Positions 46,800-58,334 of a DNA stretch of 64,000 nucleotides are shown here, in pieces. The stretch's first letter is position 1; each line of letters opens with the position of its first letter. The notes under the pieces were generated by a model. The model had not been told where the DNA came from, did not search any database, and saw nothing but the letters and a program-made list of their open reading frames with translations. The translations under genes were made by a program, and so were the position numbers. The DNA lies in contig CP141150.1 of the NCBI GenBank assembly GCA_035235625.1, forward strand, positions 13,516,001 through 13,580,000, read 5' to 3'. The DNA is from Saururus chinensis (Eukaryota; Streptophyta; Magnoliopsida; Piperales; Saururaceae).

Positions 46800-47650
46800 T
46801 ATTTACAAACCTTTATGTATCATGTATTTAGATATAAATCCCTAAGGTTTGTAGAATAGTAAAACCTGTAGAACCTAATTTCTCACAATGAAAAATTTAA
46901 CATGTTGGATAGCATTTTAAAATATATATATACTAAGAACAAATTATTAAATCATGGTTAGAGCTAGGCAAACTCAAATGCCCTTTGTATTAATGGCACC
47001 ACGTGATCGAAATTGTATAATATTTAATGTTAATGCATACACTTGTTAATATACGCTAGGTGCATAAATTTTTTTATTTATTTTAATTGTGTTAATTTTT
47101 TTAGTAATTAATATGTTAAGCATATTTATGTAAGACTTGCATATATATTGCACATTGAGGCAATTCTTTTTTGGCATCTCTAGTCACAAGCTTAAGTAGT
47201 ACTTAATCTTTATAACATAAGGCTTTCTCATTTGTTATTTGAAATTACTTTTCTTTTTAATTTGGTGAAAATTGTTATTATTTTGTTTCTTACATGTTAG
47301 TACATGAGAAAAAAAAATCTTCATTATATGCTAAGGGTAGCAAGACCAAGCCATGCTACAAACTCCATTACCAATTTAATTAATTGCATTTAGATCACAA
47401 ATTTACAAATTGGAATGAGAACCAAACACAAATTTCTCTTAAATCACACTAAATTTTCTCCTAAAAGTAATGCTAGTTAACACCTAATAAGCTCAAATTA
47501 AACTAATATTACACTAAACTATGACCACACATCTACAAAAGATTAATTGAAATTCACTCTCATAGCCCATCACAAGTTCGGTAAATTACACAACATGGAG
47601 GAGCTATTTCACAAATACCAAACATAAGAGGGACCTGCAAGCAAAAACAA
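46800..47650. other. AT-rich intergenic DNA upstream of the RopGEF gene
   Basis: I see nothing specific apart from general AT-richness. Confidence 0.45.
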
Positions 47651-47654
47651 TAGA

Positions 47655-47950
47655 AATAGGAGAGAGAGAGAGAGCGATGCTACGGCCTGCCAACCGCAGC
47701 GACCCAAGTGCAAACGCCGTCAGCGTTTTGCCTCCTTTTCGCGGGAAGCGAATAAGCGACAGAGACCGGAGGCTGACGGCGGGCGGCTTTTCCGCTTCCG
47801 CTCTGGCTTTTGCTTTTTGCTTTTGCCGTTAGAGAAGGAAGCTCGCTCGCAGTCCAGCAGAAGCCCGGAAGCTGCAGATCCTGGCGCCCGGAAGCCCGGA
47901 TTGGCCGTGCGGCGAGGGTTTGGCTGCCGGCGGCGCGGGGAGGGTGCGAG
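47655..47950 (+). promoter_or_regulatory. Probable core promoter and 5' UTR of the RopGEF gene
   Basis: Composition jumps from AT-rich to GC-rich. A GAGAGAGAGAGAG tract at about 47662-47674 is followed by a pyrimidine-rich CTTTTGC/TTTTGC run at 47805-47825. GA tracts near the start and CT-rich leaders are common in plant promoters lacking a clear TATA box. No convincing TATA box is visible. The frame is open upstream of the chosen start, but ATG 47951 begins the conserved acidic N-terminus. Confidence 0.45.
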
Positions 47951-50900
47951 ATGGGGAGCGCGACGTCGGACGAGGAGGGGACGGATGGGCGGGGGGAGGA
48001 GGAGGAGTACTGCGTCAGCGCCGACGTCAGCGAGTCTGAGAGCTGCTTCGGAAGCTATTCCGGCCGCCCCTACGCCGACGACTCCAGCTCCCCGGCGTCC
48101 TCGTCGCTCACTGTCTCCGCGGCCACCGAATGCAGCGGGGGGTTTGCGGCGGCGGCGCTCGCGATCCCCGGGGTGGCCGGCAGGGACGTCGTTGCCTGGG
48201 AGGACCGCAAGCCTGAGAGGCGCGAGATCGACTTGTCAGGTCCTTTTTTTACGTCTTTTTTTTTATAAATTTGTTCTTGGGATAATTTTACAGATCGATC
48301 TAACCTGCGCGGCTGCGCCGGCGGTAAAGGGAACCAAAATGGTTGAGTGTTTTCGGCTGAATTGCCTGATCTTACTTGCTGATGATCACTACGGCGCATT
48401 TTAGCTGATTGCCCTTTTTCTCCTATTTTTAGTCCTCAATAAATTATAATTTTCATATTTTAAATTTATTGTGCTTCACTGATTTTGCCATTTTTAATTT
48501 GACACTGTTTTGGACTATTTTTAATTTTTTTCCTGTTCTTCAATGGAGTGCATTATCTGCATTTTAGAACTTTTTTATTTTTGTTGATATATGATATTTT
48601 GAAATTTTTTTAGCGGTTGGAAATTGTCTTTTGGATTTTTTATTTTAATTTTCACTGATGTTTTGGGTATCTGTTCCTCCTCCAATTTTCTGTTGATGCA
48701 GAGGTTGAGATGATGAAAGAGCGATTTGCGAAGCTACTGCTGGGCGAGGACATGTCAGGTGGGGGCAAGGGGGTCTGTACGGCCCTCGCCATCTCCAATG
48801 CCATCACCAATCTTTCTGGTATTTGTCTTCTTCCTGATAATCTTTCTGGTATTTGTCTTTTTCCTGATACAATTGGCCTTCAGTTGCTTTTGGTTGTTTG
48901 TTCATTGCTTGTGAATCAGTCTTTTGTTGTCAGTCGTACTTTTCTCTCTCTCTATAGCTTGTTTTGGGGAAAAATGGTTGAAATTTCAGATAAAGTTTCC
49001 TCTCAATTTAGATCTATAGATTTGTTTGGATTCATTGATTTGAAATTTCCTGAATCAATTAATTTGATCTGACATTGAGTTCATCATTGAGAGGGTCTAT
49101 TAGTCCACGGATTTTGCTGGTTTGCTGATTCGTTTGTTTTGGGGTGGTCACGGTGTAATATATGTTTTTGATGGTGGAAAATGGCAGCTACTGTGTTTGG
49201 TGAGCTATGGCGGCTTGAGCCCTTGGCACCCCAGAAGAAATCCATGTGGCGGCGAGAGATGGAATGGCTGCTCTGTGTCAGCGACTCTATTGTGGAGCTC
49301 ATTCCTTCACTTCAGGATTTCCCTGGTGGTGGGACATTTGAAGTCATGGTACCACGGCCCCGCTCTGATCTCTACATGAACCTGCCTGCCCTGAAGAAGC
49401 TGGACGCAATGCTTCTTGGCATGCTTGATGGATTTCAAGAAACTGAGTTTTGGTATGTTGATCGTGGTATATTGTTGGCTGATTCTGAAGAGATAGGCAG
49501 CTACCCCTCTTCGTCTTCCCATGGTCGGCCATCCATGAGGCAGGAAGACAAGTGGTGGCTCCCATGCCCACGTGTGCCTCCCAAGGGATTATCAGACAAC
49601 TCAAGGAAGAGGTTACAGCATTGTAGAGACTGTGCAAATCAGATTCTTAAAGCTGCAATGGCAATAAACAGTAGTGTGCTGGCTGAGATGGAGATCCCTG
49701 ATGTATACTATGAAAGCTTGCCAAAGGTAGAGTGGTGGATGGCTGGGATATAATTTTGCATTGAACTTTTAGGCTTTTGTAGCACATTTTTTCCCTTCAG
49801 CATTTTTTTTTCTGTTTGGCTTCATATATATGAAAAAGTACAATATGATTCTTTATAAGAAAATTACGTGTGGAGTGTTCTTCAAAATTGCCAAATTCTA
49901 TAGATGTTATAGAAAAATATACACTTTTGCTATTTCACATTTAGGTGTGAGTCATATCTTTTTACTTGGTATAACTTCTAGCAGCCCTTTGGATAGCCTG
50001 GGACTTGTACTCAAGTATGGTTGAAAGATGCTTGTAACAATGTTCAGTGGCAGACAGCCATTGTATAAACGTAGTTCAAATTGTTTGCTATTTTGATTCT
50101 TACTGGACATTATCTGAAACTTGCAGAGTGGAAAAGCTTGTTTGGGAGATTTAATTTACCGCTACATAACAGCTGAACAGTTCTCACCAGAGTGCCTCCT
50201 TGACTGCTTAGACCTCTCATCGGAGCACCAAACTCTGGAAATTGCAAACAGGGTTGAGGCTGCCATCCATGTTTGGAGTCAGAAATGTCATAAAAAAAAT
50301 CTCAAGCAGAAGAAGATGCGAAAGCCGTCATGGACTGGCAAAGTTAAGGGCCTTGTTGGTGATGCAGAAAAGAGCCAACTGCTGGCACACAGAGCTGAAT
50401 GCCTTCTGCAGAGTTTAAAGATTCGGTATTCAGGCCTTCCACAGACTCTATTAGACATGAACAAGATTCAATACAACCAGGTTTCACTCAAGCTCTTGCA
50501 TCTCTCAACTGCTTGTTGTCCTTTAGAAGTCCTTGACTCATATTTTTTTGTGCTTCACAATCTAGGAGTGGTCTCTTTGTACATTATGGTTAGACTGCAC
50601 CTCAGTTGGTGTGGAGGAGCCAATAATACTAGGCCAGTAGCACAAAAATAAAAGAGAAAATTTTTTTCATTTTTAATAGTAGGATAAATCTTGGATTGAG
50701 ATTGGTTTTTTGTGGTGTCCGTGGCATATTTATTTTACTAGGCCATGCACCGAACATTAATTTTGTTTTTTTGCAAATACTTCATTAGCAACCTGCATAC
50801 TATCTACTCATTCAATTCCTTAAGGATGAATACTTGTAGAGCCTAACCGACCCTTGTAGAACCTAACCAATATATTTTTCTCCTACTTTTATGTGGAACT

Positions 50901-51554
50901 CAAATTAGCAACCCAAATTAGGTAGTGAAGGTTTAAATGCAACTGCTAAAATTTGGGAGGCAGATGCCATGAACCTATTTTTACTCTTCTGTGTACTTGT
51001 GCGTCTGTGACATTGCAAACATGTAAACTAAGCCATATGAAAATAAAATCTGCCACTCCTCTTCTTTATATTGCTACTCCTGGAGCAACCTTTGTTTGAA
51101 AGAAAATTTTAATTAACATGTGGTATTCCTTTTGCAGGATGTTGGGCAATCAATTCTGGAGAGTTACTCCAGGGTAATGGAGAGTTTAGCATTCAATATA
51201 ATGGCAAGAATTGATGATGTCATTTACGTAGATGATACAACTCGGAGATGTGCAATGGAATCAGTTTCATTATTCGCTAGGGGAGGGTTTGGTGGTCTTC
51301 CACTACAAAGGAAGATGTCGCCTAGCCCCTTCTCGATACAAAATAGCCCTTACTCATCCCCGTTCGCAACCCCTGCATTTTGTTCATCACCAGTGGTCAG
51401 TAGCCCTAAAAAACCGCAACAGCTCCTTGGCAAGAGCAATCTTCTGGTTCAGAAAGATGGGAAGTTGGTTTCAACTGATGTGGAGAGGGTGTGGTCATAT
51501 ACTGGAAGTTTAAACACTAGGAGAGATGCCGGTGTTACTCCTGAGCGCGATTGA
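47951..51554 (+). CDS. ROPGEF: RopGEF, PRONE-domain guanine nucleotide exchange factor for ROP GTPases
   Basis: RopGEFs are plant-specific. The PRONE domain opens the nucleotide site of ROP/RAC small GTPases at the plasma membrane, often downstream of receptor kinases, to drive polar growth. Exons: 47951-48239, 48702-48818, 49188-49726, 50127-50480, 51138-51554, all GT..AG. They total 1716 nt, 571 aa, in the usual range. Residues 1-96 are a variable acidic, serine-rich, GC-rich N-terminus. PRONE covers about 97-470: [20 protein letters not shown], then [28 protein letters not shown] (222-229), the WW pair in [17 protein letters not shown] (258-259), [20 protein letters not shown], and [18 protein letters not shown] (449-466). 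The serine/proline-rich C-terminal tail (about 480-571), ending TPERD, is of the autoinhibitory/phospho-regulated kind. No lesion is seen. A 30-bp duplication copies the exon-2 donor (separate entry). I cannot assign the Arabidopsis subclass. Confidence 0.95.
48809..48868 (+). repeat. 30-bp tandem duplication copying the exon-2 splice donor
   Basis: Two units, 48809-48838 and 48839-48868, are identical but for one base. Each includes AATCTTTCTGGTATTTGTCT, that is, the exon-2 end and its GT donor. The first donor is at 48819-48820 and the second at 48849-48850. Use of the second would add ten codons ([10 protein letters not shown]) in frame, inside the PRONE domain just before ATVFGELW. Confidence 0.9.
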
Positions 51555-52970
51555 ATTAGCTTAAAGATGGCTCCAATTGTAGTCACAGTGGCCTTTAAAG
51601 TTATCATTTTGTATATGTATAGGAAATGGATCAAGTTTAAGCTTCGCTATTTTCTTTCATAGTAGATGACTTTCAGTACGATCCTTCAAATGTGTATTTA
51701 TCTCAATCGGAGAAATGTCGTCTACGAACAAGGATAGCATTTGTATATGTGGTCATATGAGAGGGGCGTTGAACCTTCATTCCTATCGATGAAACTGCTG
51801 TCTCAACGTTCAAACATTTCAGATCAACCACTCCGATGCTAACTTTTTCACCAGATAAAACATGTCCAATAACAACTTCACACTTTCAAGTTGTGTTAAA
51901 ACTGCTGCAGTGACCGAATAGACTATCATCTTCTTTCCTAGTGAAAAATGTAAATGTACGCCGGGAAAATCAGAAAGAGAAGTGAGAAATTTATCGCTAA
52001 TTGGCTGTAATCTTTTTCTATTGAGAAAAGTTAACGCTAATTATGCCCTAAGTTTTTTCCATATTGCTTGGCCGAAGGTTAAAAAATTCTATGTTCCCTA
52101 GATTTTAAACACAAATGCCATCAAATATGGAATAACATGATATAAGGTAAATTTTGGATAAAAATACCCCTGCCCGGAGTTAGGGTTTCGTATCGTGTAA
52201 AACCCTCACTAAGTCGTATTCACAGGCAAACGACTTTAGACTCCGGCGATTCCTTTGTGAGAAGGCTCCGTTCTAATTTTCAACCCATCTCACCATCGAT
52301 TTTATCATTTGGAGTATTGAGTAGCATTCACACAGCATGAGGGCATATTTTGCAACCCATCCCACCAGCGATTGTGAAAAACTCTAGTTAATTTTTCGAA
52401 GATTAGGGTTTCTTTTGTTCCAGAAGGAGATTTCAAAAAACACTCCGGCGTTAGTTCTGTTTCATCTTGTTTTTGCAAGGTAATTTTGAAACTTTATGCC
52501 CCAAAGCAAGTTTCGGCCATGTAGTGAGGTTTCATTTGACACAATCCCAGTAAAGGAGTAAACTTTGGAGAAAATTAGCGGCCGATTGAGGGGTTAATCC
52601 GGCTTTGATGAGTTTTGTAGTAAGGCCTTTCTTGAAATCTACGTTGTATATTTGTATGCATGATTTTTGGTTTGTCGTGTATTAGACCACACGAAGTAGG
52701 TAGTCGGAGCAGAAAATCGTGTTTTTAGCAATACGATAAGTCATATATTGTGTCTTCGATAAGACACTGACAATGCGATGTTCAACTGTTATGATATCGT
52801 GTATGAGTGGTCCTCTTATGGTATATCCGATAACATGATATGTATACTTATCGTATATAAGGAAGTTAGTTAGATAATGTGAATTAACACGACTATTGAT
52901 TATAGTCACGACCCATTGTTGATATACATATATTTATCCAATTTTGCATACGTAAAGTTAGAGTATTATA
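51555..52970. other. 3' flank of the RopGEF gene and spacer
   Basis: The first ~100-150 bases are probably RopGEF 3' UTR. From 52680 to 52920 the sequence is dense in ATCGTGT, ACACGA and ATACGATAAG words, the same motif family as in the gaps of the next locus. No gene is seen. Confidence 0.45.
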
Positions 52971-52974
52971 GAAA

Positions 52975-55156
52975 ATGGCGGAGTCAGTGAAGGCAGCAAA
53001 AGATAAGAAGAAGAGAATCTACGCTAGAGGATTGGGACTGGGAGCGAATAGTTTCCCCGCTGGACTCTATCTATCAAAAGACCTTGTTGATTCGCGTTTG
53101 GGATGCAAGACTATCTTGGTGGAGACTGGGATCTACCCAGTATATGATTGCGATCCCATCTTCATCTCTAGGCCGATATTGGATGTTCTCATTGGTGAGT
53201 ACTAGGACGACTCACATGAGGTCTTAAACATTAAAGGAAAAAGACTACCCCTTACAATGGATGAATTGGCACGGTTGACTATTGTGCATATGGGGGTCCT
53301 GATGTTATTCACATGGAGCAATAGAACCGTATCCCTAGCTCTGTGTGATTACATAGATGACCTTTTGGTTGTGGGGAGCTACAATTGAGCTGGGGCTGTG
53401 CATGATAAGTTGATGAGAGATATATCATCAGCCCACATGAACATCATGAGTAGACAGGATGAGCGCTCCGCCACGGCCAAAATTCTCGTTGGGGCTTCAT
53501 TGTGCTCCAAGTAACTCTCGTATTATAGATATCATGATGAATTTTATTTTTGTATTTCTAATGACACGATATTTCTACAAACACATGTATATCGCGGTAT
53601 TGCTCACATGATATCAAGTCGATCGTATTTATGAAAATACGAGTTGTAACATGCACATAGAAATATTGTGTGCGTGGTAAGACGAATGAGTACCATATTG
53701 TGTATATAATGTTACATGATAATAGACTATCATGTAATTGATAACACGATGTTGTCGGGAAGCGTGTTTTACATAACAAGACTAAATTATCATACTTACA
53801 CTACTGACCAATTTATTTTGTATTGTCCACTAGGTATGGTTTTATAAGCATATATCCATATGGGCTCCCAGTGGCCTTCCATGTAGCCCGAGGTGCAAGA
53901 GGTGACATGAATTTACCCAACTTTTGAGCAACGTGGAGAAGATTGCTATGCTTGACCCAGTTGACGAAAAGGCGAGGAAGAAGCTACTTGCTCATCACTG
54001 GAAGAGGAAGTGGTATGAGGAGGTGTTCATGCGTATGAAGCCAGACTCCTAAGTTATTATGCGAATCACACCAATTTCCAAAGAAGCCCACTTGACGGAT
54101 GGCCAAAGGGTGACCCCGAAAGCGAAGAAGGCGGGTACGCACACAACTATACATAGGACAATGAAACCTGTCCACACCCTCCATGGCTAGATGTCAGGAC
54201 ATATGCAGTCTAGCCAGGTTGTCTTGAATCATTTGTCATTCCAGTTGATGTCATGACCGGAATTTGTGATATTGTTTTGGAGAAGGTTGTTCTGTACAGG
54301 GAGCGGGGATGGAACATTGAGAGAGTTGAAGCTGCGCTCCAGCGGGTTAAAAACGATCTAGAGGTGACAATAAGCCTCATAGAACAAATGCAACCCCCAA
54401 AGGAACTACAAACAGATTGACCGCATGAACCCCCTCAACGGAAGTCCCTCATGCATCAACCCCTCCTCCAAGATTCAAAGGTTCGTTGTTGGTTTGGGTC
54501 AAGTCAAGAGCTTCAAAATCCAAAGAAGTTGGTTAACCATCTTCTCGTGAAGAGCAACCAGTCCCTGTCCCTCAGTCGTGGATGAAGGATTCATTTTGAG
54601 TAAGTATGACATTTTAAACTATCATGTTCATATGGGACTAATCATCTAATCGAACACATGACAACCTCAAAAGTCATTATTTAAGAAATATGGTTTTCTT
54701 GTCTTCGTGTGAATGATCATATGATCATTAAAATAGACATTTTTTAAGAAAATGGTCTGGTTGTGGTCATGTGCTCGTTAACACGATAAGACCCTTTATC
54801 ATGTTTCAGTCAATAGGACATGGTGATATATCGTGTAATATAAAACACAATGGACTTGCATATTGTGTATGTACTAACACTATTTCTTATTTCTTTTATG
54901 TAGAAGAAAGGCAGCCGACAGCTACCTCCCCAATAAAGAAGAAGAAGGGTCCGAAGTTGGAAAGGACCATGATAACATGATTTTTGAAGAAAATAAATGA
55001 AGAAGTTGTACAATCCCGCTCGTCAAGGAACCAACCCGAGAGAAGAAGGAAAGAGCCCGGGAGGTCCAAAGAGAAACTCGAGAGGTCGAGGCACACTTCC
55101 AGGAGGATGAGGAACAACCCTTGGAATTTGGCATTCTCTGCCTGCATGGGGGCATA
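52975..55156 (+). pseudogene. Decayed multi-part gene of unknown family
   Basis: From ATG 52975 one frame continues to 53515 with only two stops (TAG near 53203, TGA near 53386). The start, MAESVKAAKDKKKRIYARGL, is basic; the body reads like a folded protein (DSRLGCKTILVETGIYPVYD; LTMDELARLTIVHMGVLMLF). A second block at about 53835-54052 has YGFISIYPYGLPVAFHVARG and, after a frame change, a charged helix with ARKKLLAHHWKRKWYEE. A third at about 54325-54420 has a VEAALQRVKNDLEV coiled stretch. A last at 54903-55156 is Lys/Arg-rich (NQPERRRKEPGRSKEKLERS). The intervals at 53516-53834 and 54590-54900 look like introns and are full of ACACGATA/ATATCGTGT motifs. I recognise no domain. It could be a plant transposon accessory gene; stops and frame changes suggest it is dead. 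Confidence 0.45.
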
Positions 55157-55382
55157 ATGAATTTGGCATTCTATGCAACTAGTGTTGACATAATTTTTTT
55201 AAAAAGAAAAAAAAAGAGTCAAAAGAGACAGTCCAAAATTTTGGAGCTTGACTAGCTCCAAAGTGGACAAAGTCTTTCAAGCTGACTAAGTAAAAAAAAA
55301 AGAGAAAGAAGAAATTGTCATATTCTATACATGTAGAAGTAAGACAAAACTTATAACAATTTTTTTTTAATTAAGTAAACCC

Positions 55383-55790
55383 CTGCTGGTTTCACATCAA
55401 ATCAAAATAACAAAATGCTAGGTGAGACACCACGGGCCCCACATCAAATTTGCCATTAAATTAAAAGGCTAAATGAAACCCTCGTAAGTCTCACGTCAAA
55501 TTGGTCGTTAAATTAAAATCATAAGAGGCTAAGTGAGACCCCCCATTGGTCCCACATCAAATTAGCCTTCAAATCAAAATTACAAAAGGCTAAGTGAGAT
55601 CCACATAAGTCCCACGCCAAATGGCTGTTAAATTATAATCACAAGAGGCTAAGTGAGACCCACATAAGTCCCACATCAAATTAGCCATTAAATAAAAAAT
55701 CAAAAGACTGAATGATACTCACATGGGTCCCATATCAAATTAGCCAAATTGAAATATGAGACTTCATATAAGTCTCACACAAAGAATGGA
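55383..55790. repeat. Tandem array, units of about 60 bp
   Basis: About seven units contain AGGCTAAGTGAGACCC, TAAGTCCCACATCAAATTAG and CCATTAAATTAAAATCA. Unit starts lie near 55420, 55468, 55526, 55590, 55646, 55706 and 55755. The array is probably part of an LTR or other repeat. Confidence 0.8.
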
Positions 55791-56830
55791 CTTAAAATAA
55801 ATCATAAAGTCTAAATGATGATTTTAAGACCCACATCCTAAAGGCTAGTTATGAATTTAAGTAAAGATGAAAGAAAATAATAACAAAAATATACATGGTG
55901 CACTAGAGAAACTTAGGAATGAAAATTAGTTAAGTCTCCATGTATAGTGGGCCCCTACACTTTTAAAGAATATTCACTTAACTAACAAAGTTAATATTTG
56001 AGAAGACTAAGTCAAAACTTCTTTGGGTAGTTACTCACGTTAAAAAAATAAAAAATAATATAATATAATAATAAAATAGAAAAGTAGGGAAAAAACCAAG
56101 TCAAACTACTACCACATGCCAAGTGGTCTCCCCCACTAATTTACTAACTCACTCCCCACTTCCTACAAACTACCCCACTAACTCAACACCCTCTTCCACT
56201 ACTTTATCCCATAACACAACTCGAACACTATAAATACCCCCTTCTTCTCATAGAGAAGGGCTTTTAACAGTCAAATCTAAGAAGCCTTCACAAACTCTAA
56301 AGTTCTTCATCCCAAAGGAAAATATTCCACCAAGAAGAGAAGAAGACTCTAAGAAGAGAGTTCATCCATTAAGTCCTTCAAAGGTCTCTTTCTCAAAGCA
56401 TCTTTTCAATTTTAAGAATTCAATCCCAAGGAGTTGGGAGTAGGAGAAGTTGCACAAAGCAAAAGAAAGAGAATTCTCAAGCTTAAAGACAAGAAGACAT
56501 AGAAATAATGAGTTCTTACATGTGATCTTTTTTTATTTTCGTTGTGTTCTTTCTTTTTAATACTTGTAATAATCTTTTGATAACTTGAATATTCTCATCT
56601 TTTCTCTACTTCTAATTTGTCTTTATTTTTCGCCATTTAATCGAAGGGTTTAAAAAATTGGTTAATTACTACTACTCTATCCCAAATTCTAAAGAGTAAT
56701 AGTAATTGGCCAAGAGATGGTCATCCTACAAAAAAAAAAGGTTTTTTCTCTATCTCTTGCAAATAAGGGATTATCCTATCTCTTCTCTTATCTTGTACAT
56801 AGGGAACCAACTGAAATCCCCCAACAACTA
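55791..56830. other. Repeat-like DNA with a TATA box
   Basis: A CACTATAAATACCCCCTTCT segment at 56227-56246 is a strong TATA box. It is followed by AGAAGGGCTTTTAACAG and a purine-rich leader with AAGAAGAG repeats. No coding sequence follows, so this is more likely the promoter within an old LTR than a gene promoter. Confidence 0.4.
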
Positions 56831-56869
56831 GGATTTTGGGGATGATAGTGTCCAACATGTTGGAAAAAA

Positions 56870-57545
56870 ATACATAGTAGACATCCTAAAAGTGTTGGGA
56901 AAAAATGTCAACAATTATGTCCTGATCCTTATGTAGGTTATCTTTTATGTCTTTTACTTCAATGAGAAATTTTCTTCTTCCGAAAGTGACTTTGTGGAAG
57001 AATTTAGTATTCATATCCCCATGTTGTAGCCACGGGATACATGATCTTTGAGCCTACATGCTCTCCTGTGATTGAAGCAATGCTTCTAGTTCTTTCTTGA
57101 GTGTGGCTTGTTGTTCCTCCACCATTAGGTTGTTAAGAGTGTTTGAGTATAATTAAATTTGATTGAGGGTCCCACAAATTTTATTAATTTTGTTGTCTAA
57201 ATTACCTATATTCTGTCTATTCCAACCTTTTATATGTGTTTCCAAGTTGCTTCAATTTAGACAAGAGGGTAGATGAAGGAGAACCTGAGTGTTGTAAAGT
57301 CCATACTTCTTCTATGATTTTAGCACATACTAGAAACTCCATCTAGTATTCCCAAAATATAAAAAGTCTTGGTCTCATGTGTAGCTTTGCTTGGGTATGG
57401 ATTAGGATCGGGGCAAGGTTAGAGGCAAACTGTGGTAGGTGTGTTACCATTGCATTGTGGAATTTTCATATACCCACCCCAACTCTAATTGACCGGTTGT
57501 CCATGTGAATCTAAGTCCCTTAAATTCAAACCTATGAGTCCCATG
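56870..57545 (-). pseudogene. LINE (L1-type) ORF2 remnant
   Basis: Read from 57545 downward, frames jump, but the order of motifs is that of a plant LINE ORF2 between endonuclease and reverse transcriptase. It begins GLRFTWTTGQLELGWVYE (end of the endonuclease). VTHLPQFASNLAPILIHT follows, where active elements have SDH before the P-I-L. Next is RPRLFIFWEY..FLVCAKIIEEVW, then ETHIKGWNRQNIGNLDNKIN, then WLQHGDMNTKFFHKVTFGRR and DQDIIVDIFSQHF. At least three frame changes and several stops make it dead. The reverse transcriptase itself is not present. Confidence 0.8.
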
Positions 57546-57559
57546 GACCTAATGAGGCA

Positions 57560-58330
57560 TGTGAATCCTTCTATCTATTTTGGGGTATTTTATTTCTTTC
57601 TTTTTTGTGGGGTGGGGTGGGAGGGTGGGGTGTGGACATAAAATTCCCTGCATGTAGAATATGGACATCTATATTATTATTCCATAAGATCCAAAACCTT
57701 CTTTTTTTATCAAGACCTAGAGAGTACCAAAATTATCCATTTCTAGTTGTCTTTTGATAGAAGTTGTTCTGGGTTTGACAATAAGGGTTTCTAATTACAT
57801 GATAAGGGTTGTTTGTGTTTACATACTATTGTCTTTAGTTGGCCATGGGTGATGGGGTTGCCAATAGCCCAAAATTTCTAGTCTAGTGTTAATATATTTT
57901 TGCAGAAAAATTCTTCAATAGTCCCCTAAGCTCACAATACCTTACCATTCAACTTGGTAGGTAACTAGTAGCAATAAGAGGATGGCCCCAACTAATGATA
58001 AAGGTAGAGATCTGCAAGTTACTCTTATCACACTAAACACTGAAGATAGAGAAGTATGGATGTGGACAGCTTGGACTATAAAATGGGAGCACATATAGTG
58101 AAACTTACAGAGATGGTTGGAAAAGAATCCCTACTTCAGGGATGATCTTAGGGGTTGCTGGTGAGACTTTGTGCTTCTTTGCAAGTAGTTCCTGATCTAA
58201 TGGTTCTTTAGTGATAGAGGTATGAAAGAACATATGTGTCATATGTAATGTTAATTTGATAATTTCATTTATCAAAACTATGTTAGAAACTTTAAGTATG
58301 TAATTAGTTTTAGAAATTTGATTTGATGTA
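57560..58330. other. Intergenic DNA between LINE and LTR fragments
   Basis: A GGGGTGGGGTGGGAGGGTGG run at 57610-57629 is the only notable feature. The part nearest 57560 may be more of the LINE endonuclease region, too decayed to read. Confidence 0.4.
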
Positions 58331-58334
58331 GTTG

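Noticed and set aside
47817..48404. A 195-codon overlapping frame at the RopGEF start
   Set aside because: It is arginine/proline-rich because of GC composition and lies out of frame with the conserved RopGEF N-terminus.
53190..53210. A GTGAGTAC donor at the end of the first unknown-gene block
   Set aside because: The same frame continues beyond it with protein-like sequence (LNIKGKRLPLTMDELARLTI), so a stop mutation is simpler than an intron here.
55183..56913. A TGTTGACAT...ATGTCAACA pair suggesting an LTR
   Set aside because: The right end lies inside the LINE reading frame (DQDIIVDIF), and the flanks ACTAG and ATTAT do not match.
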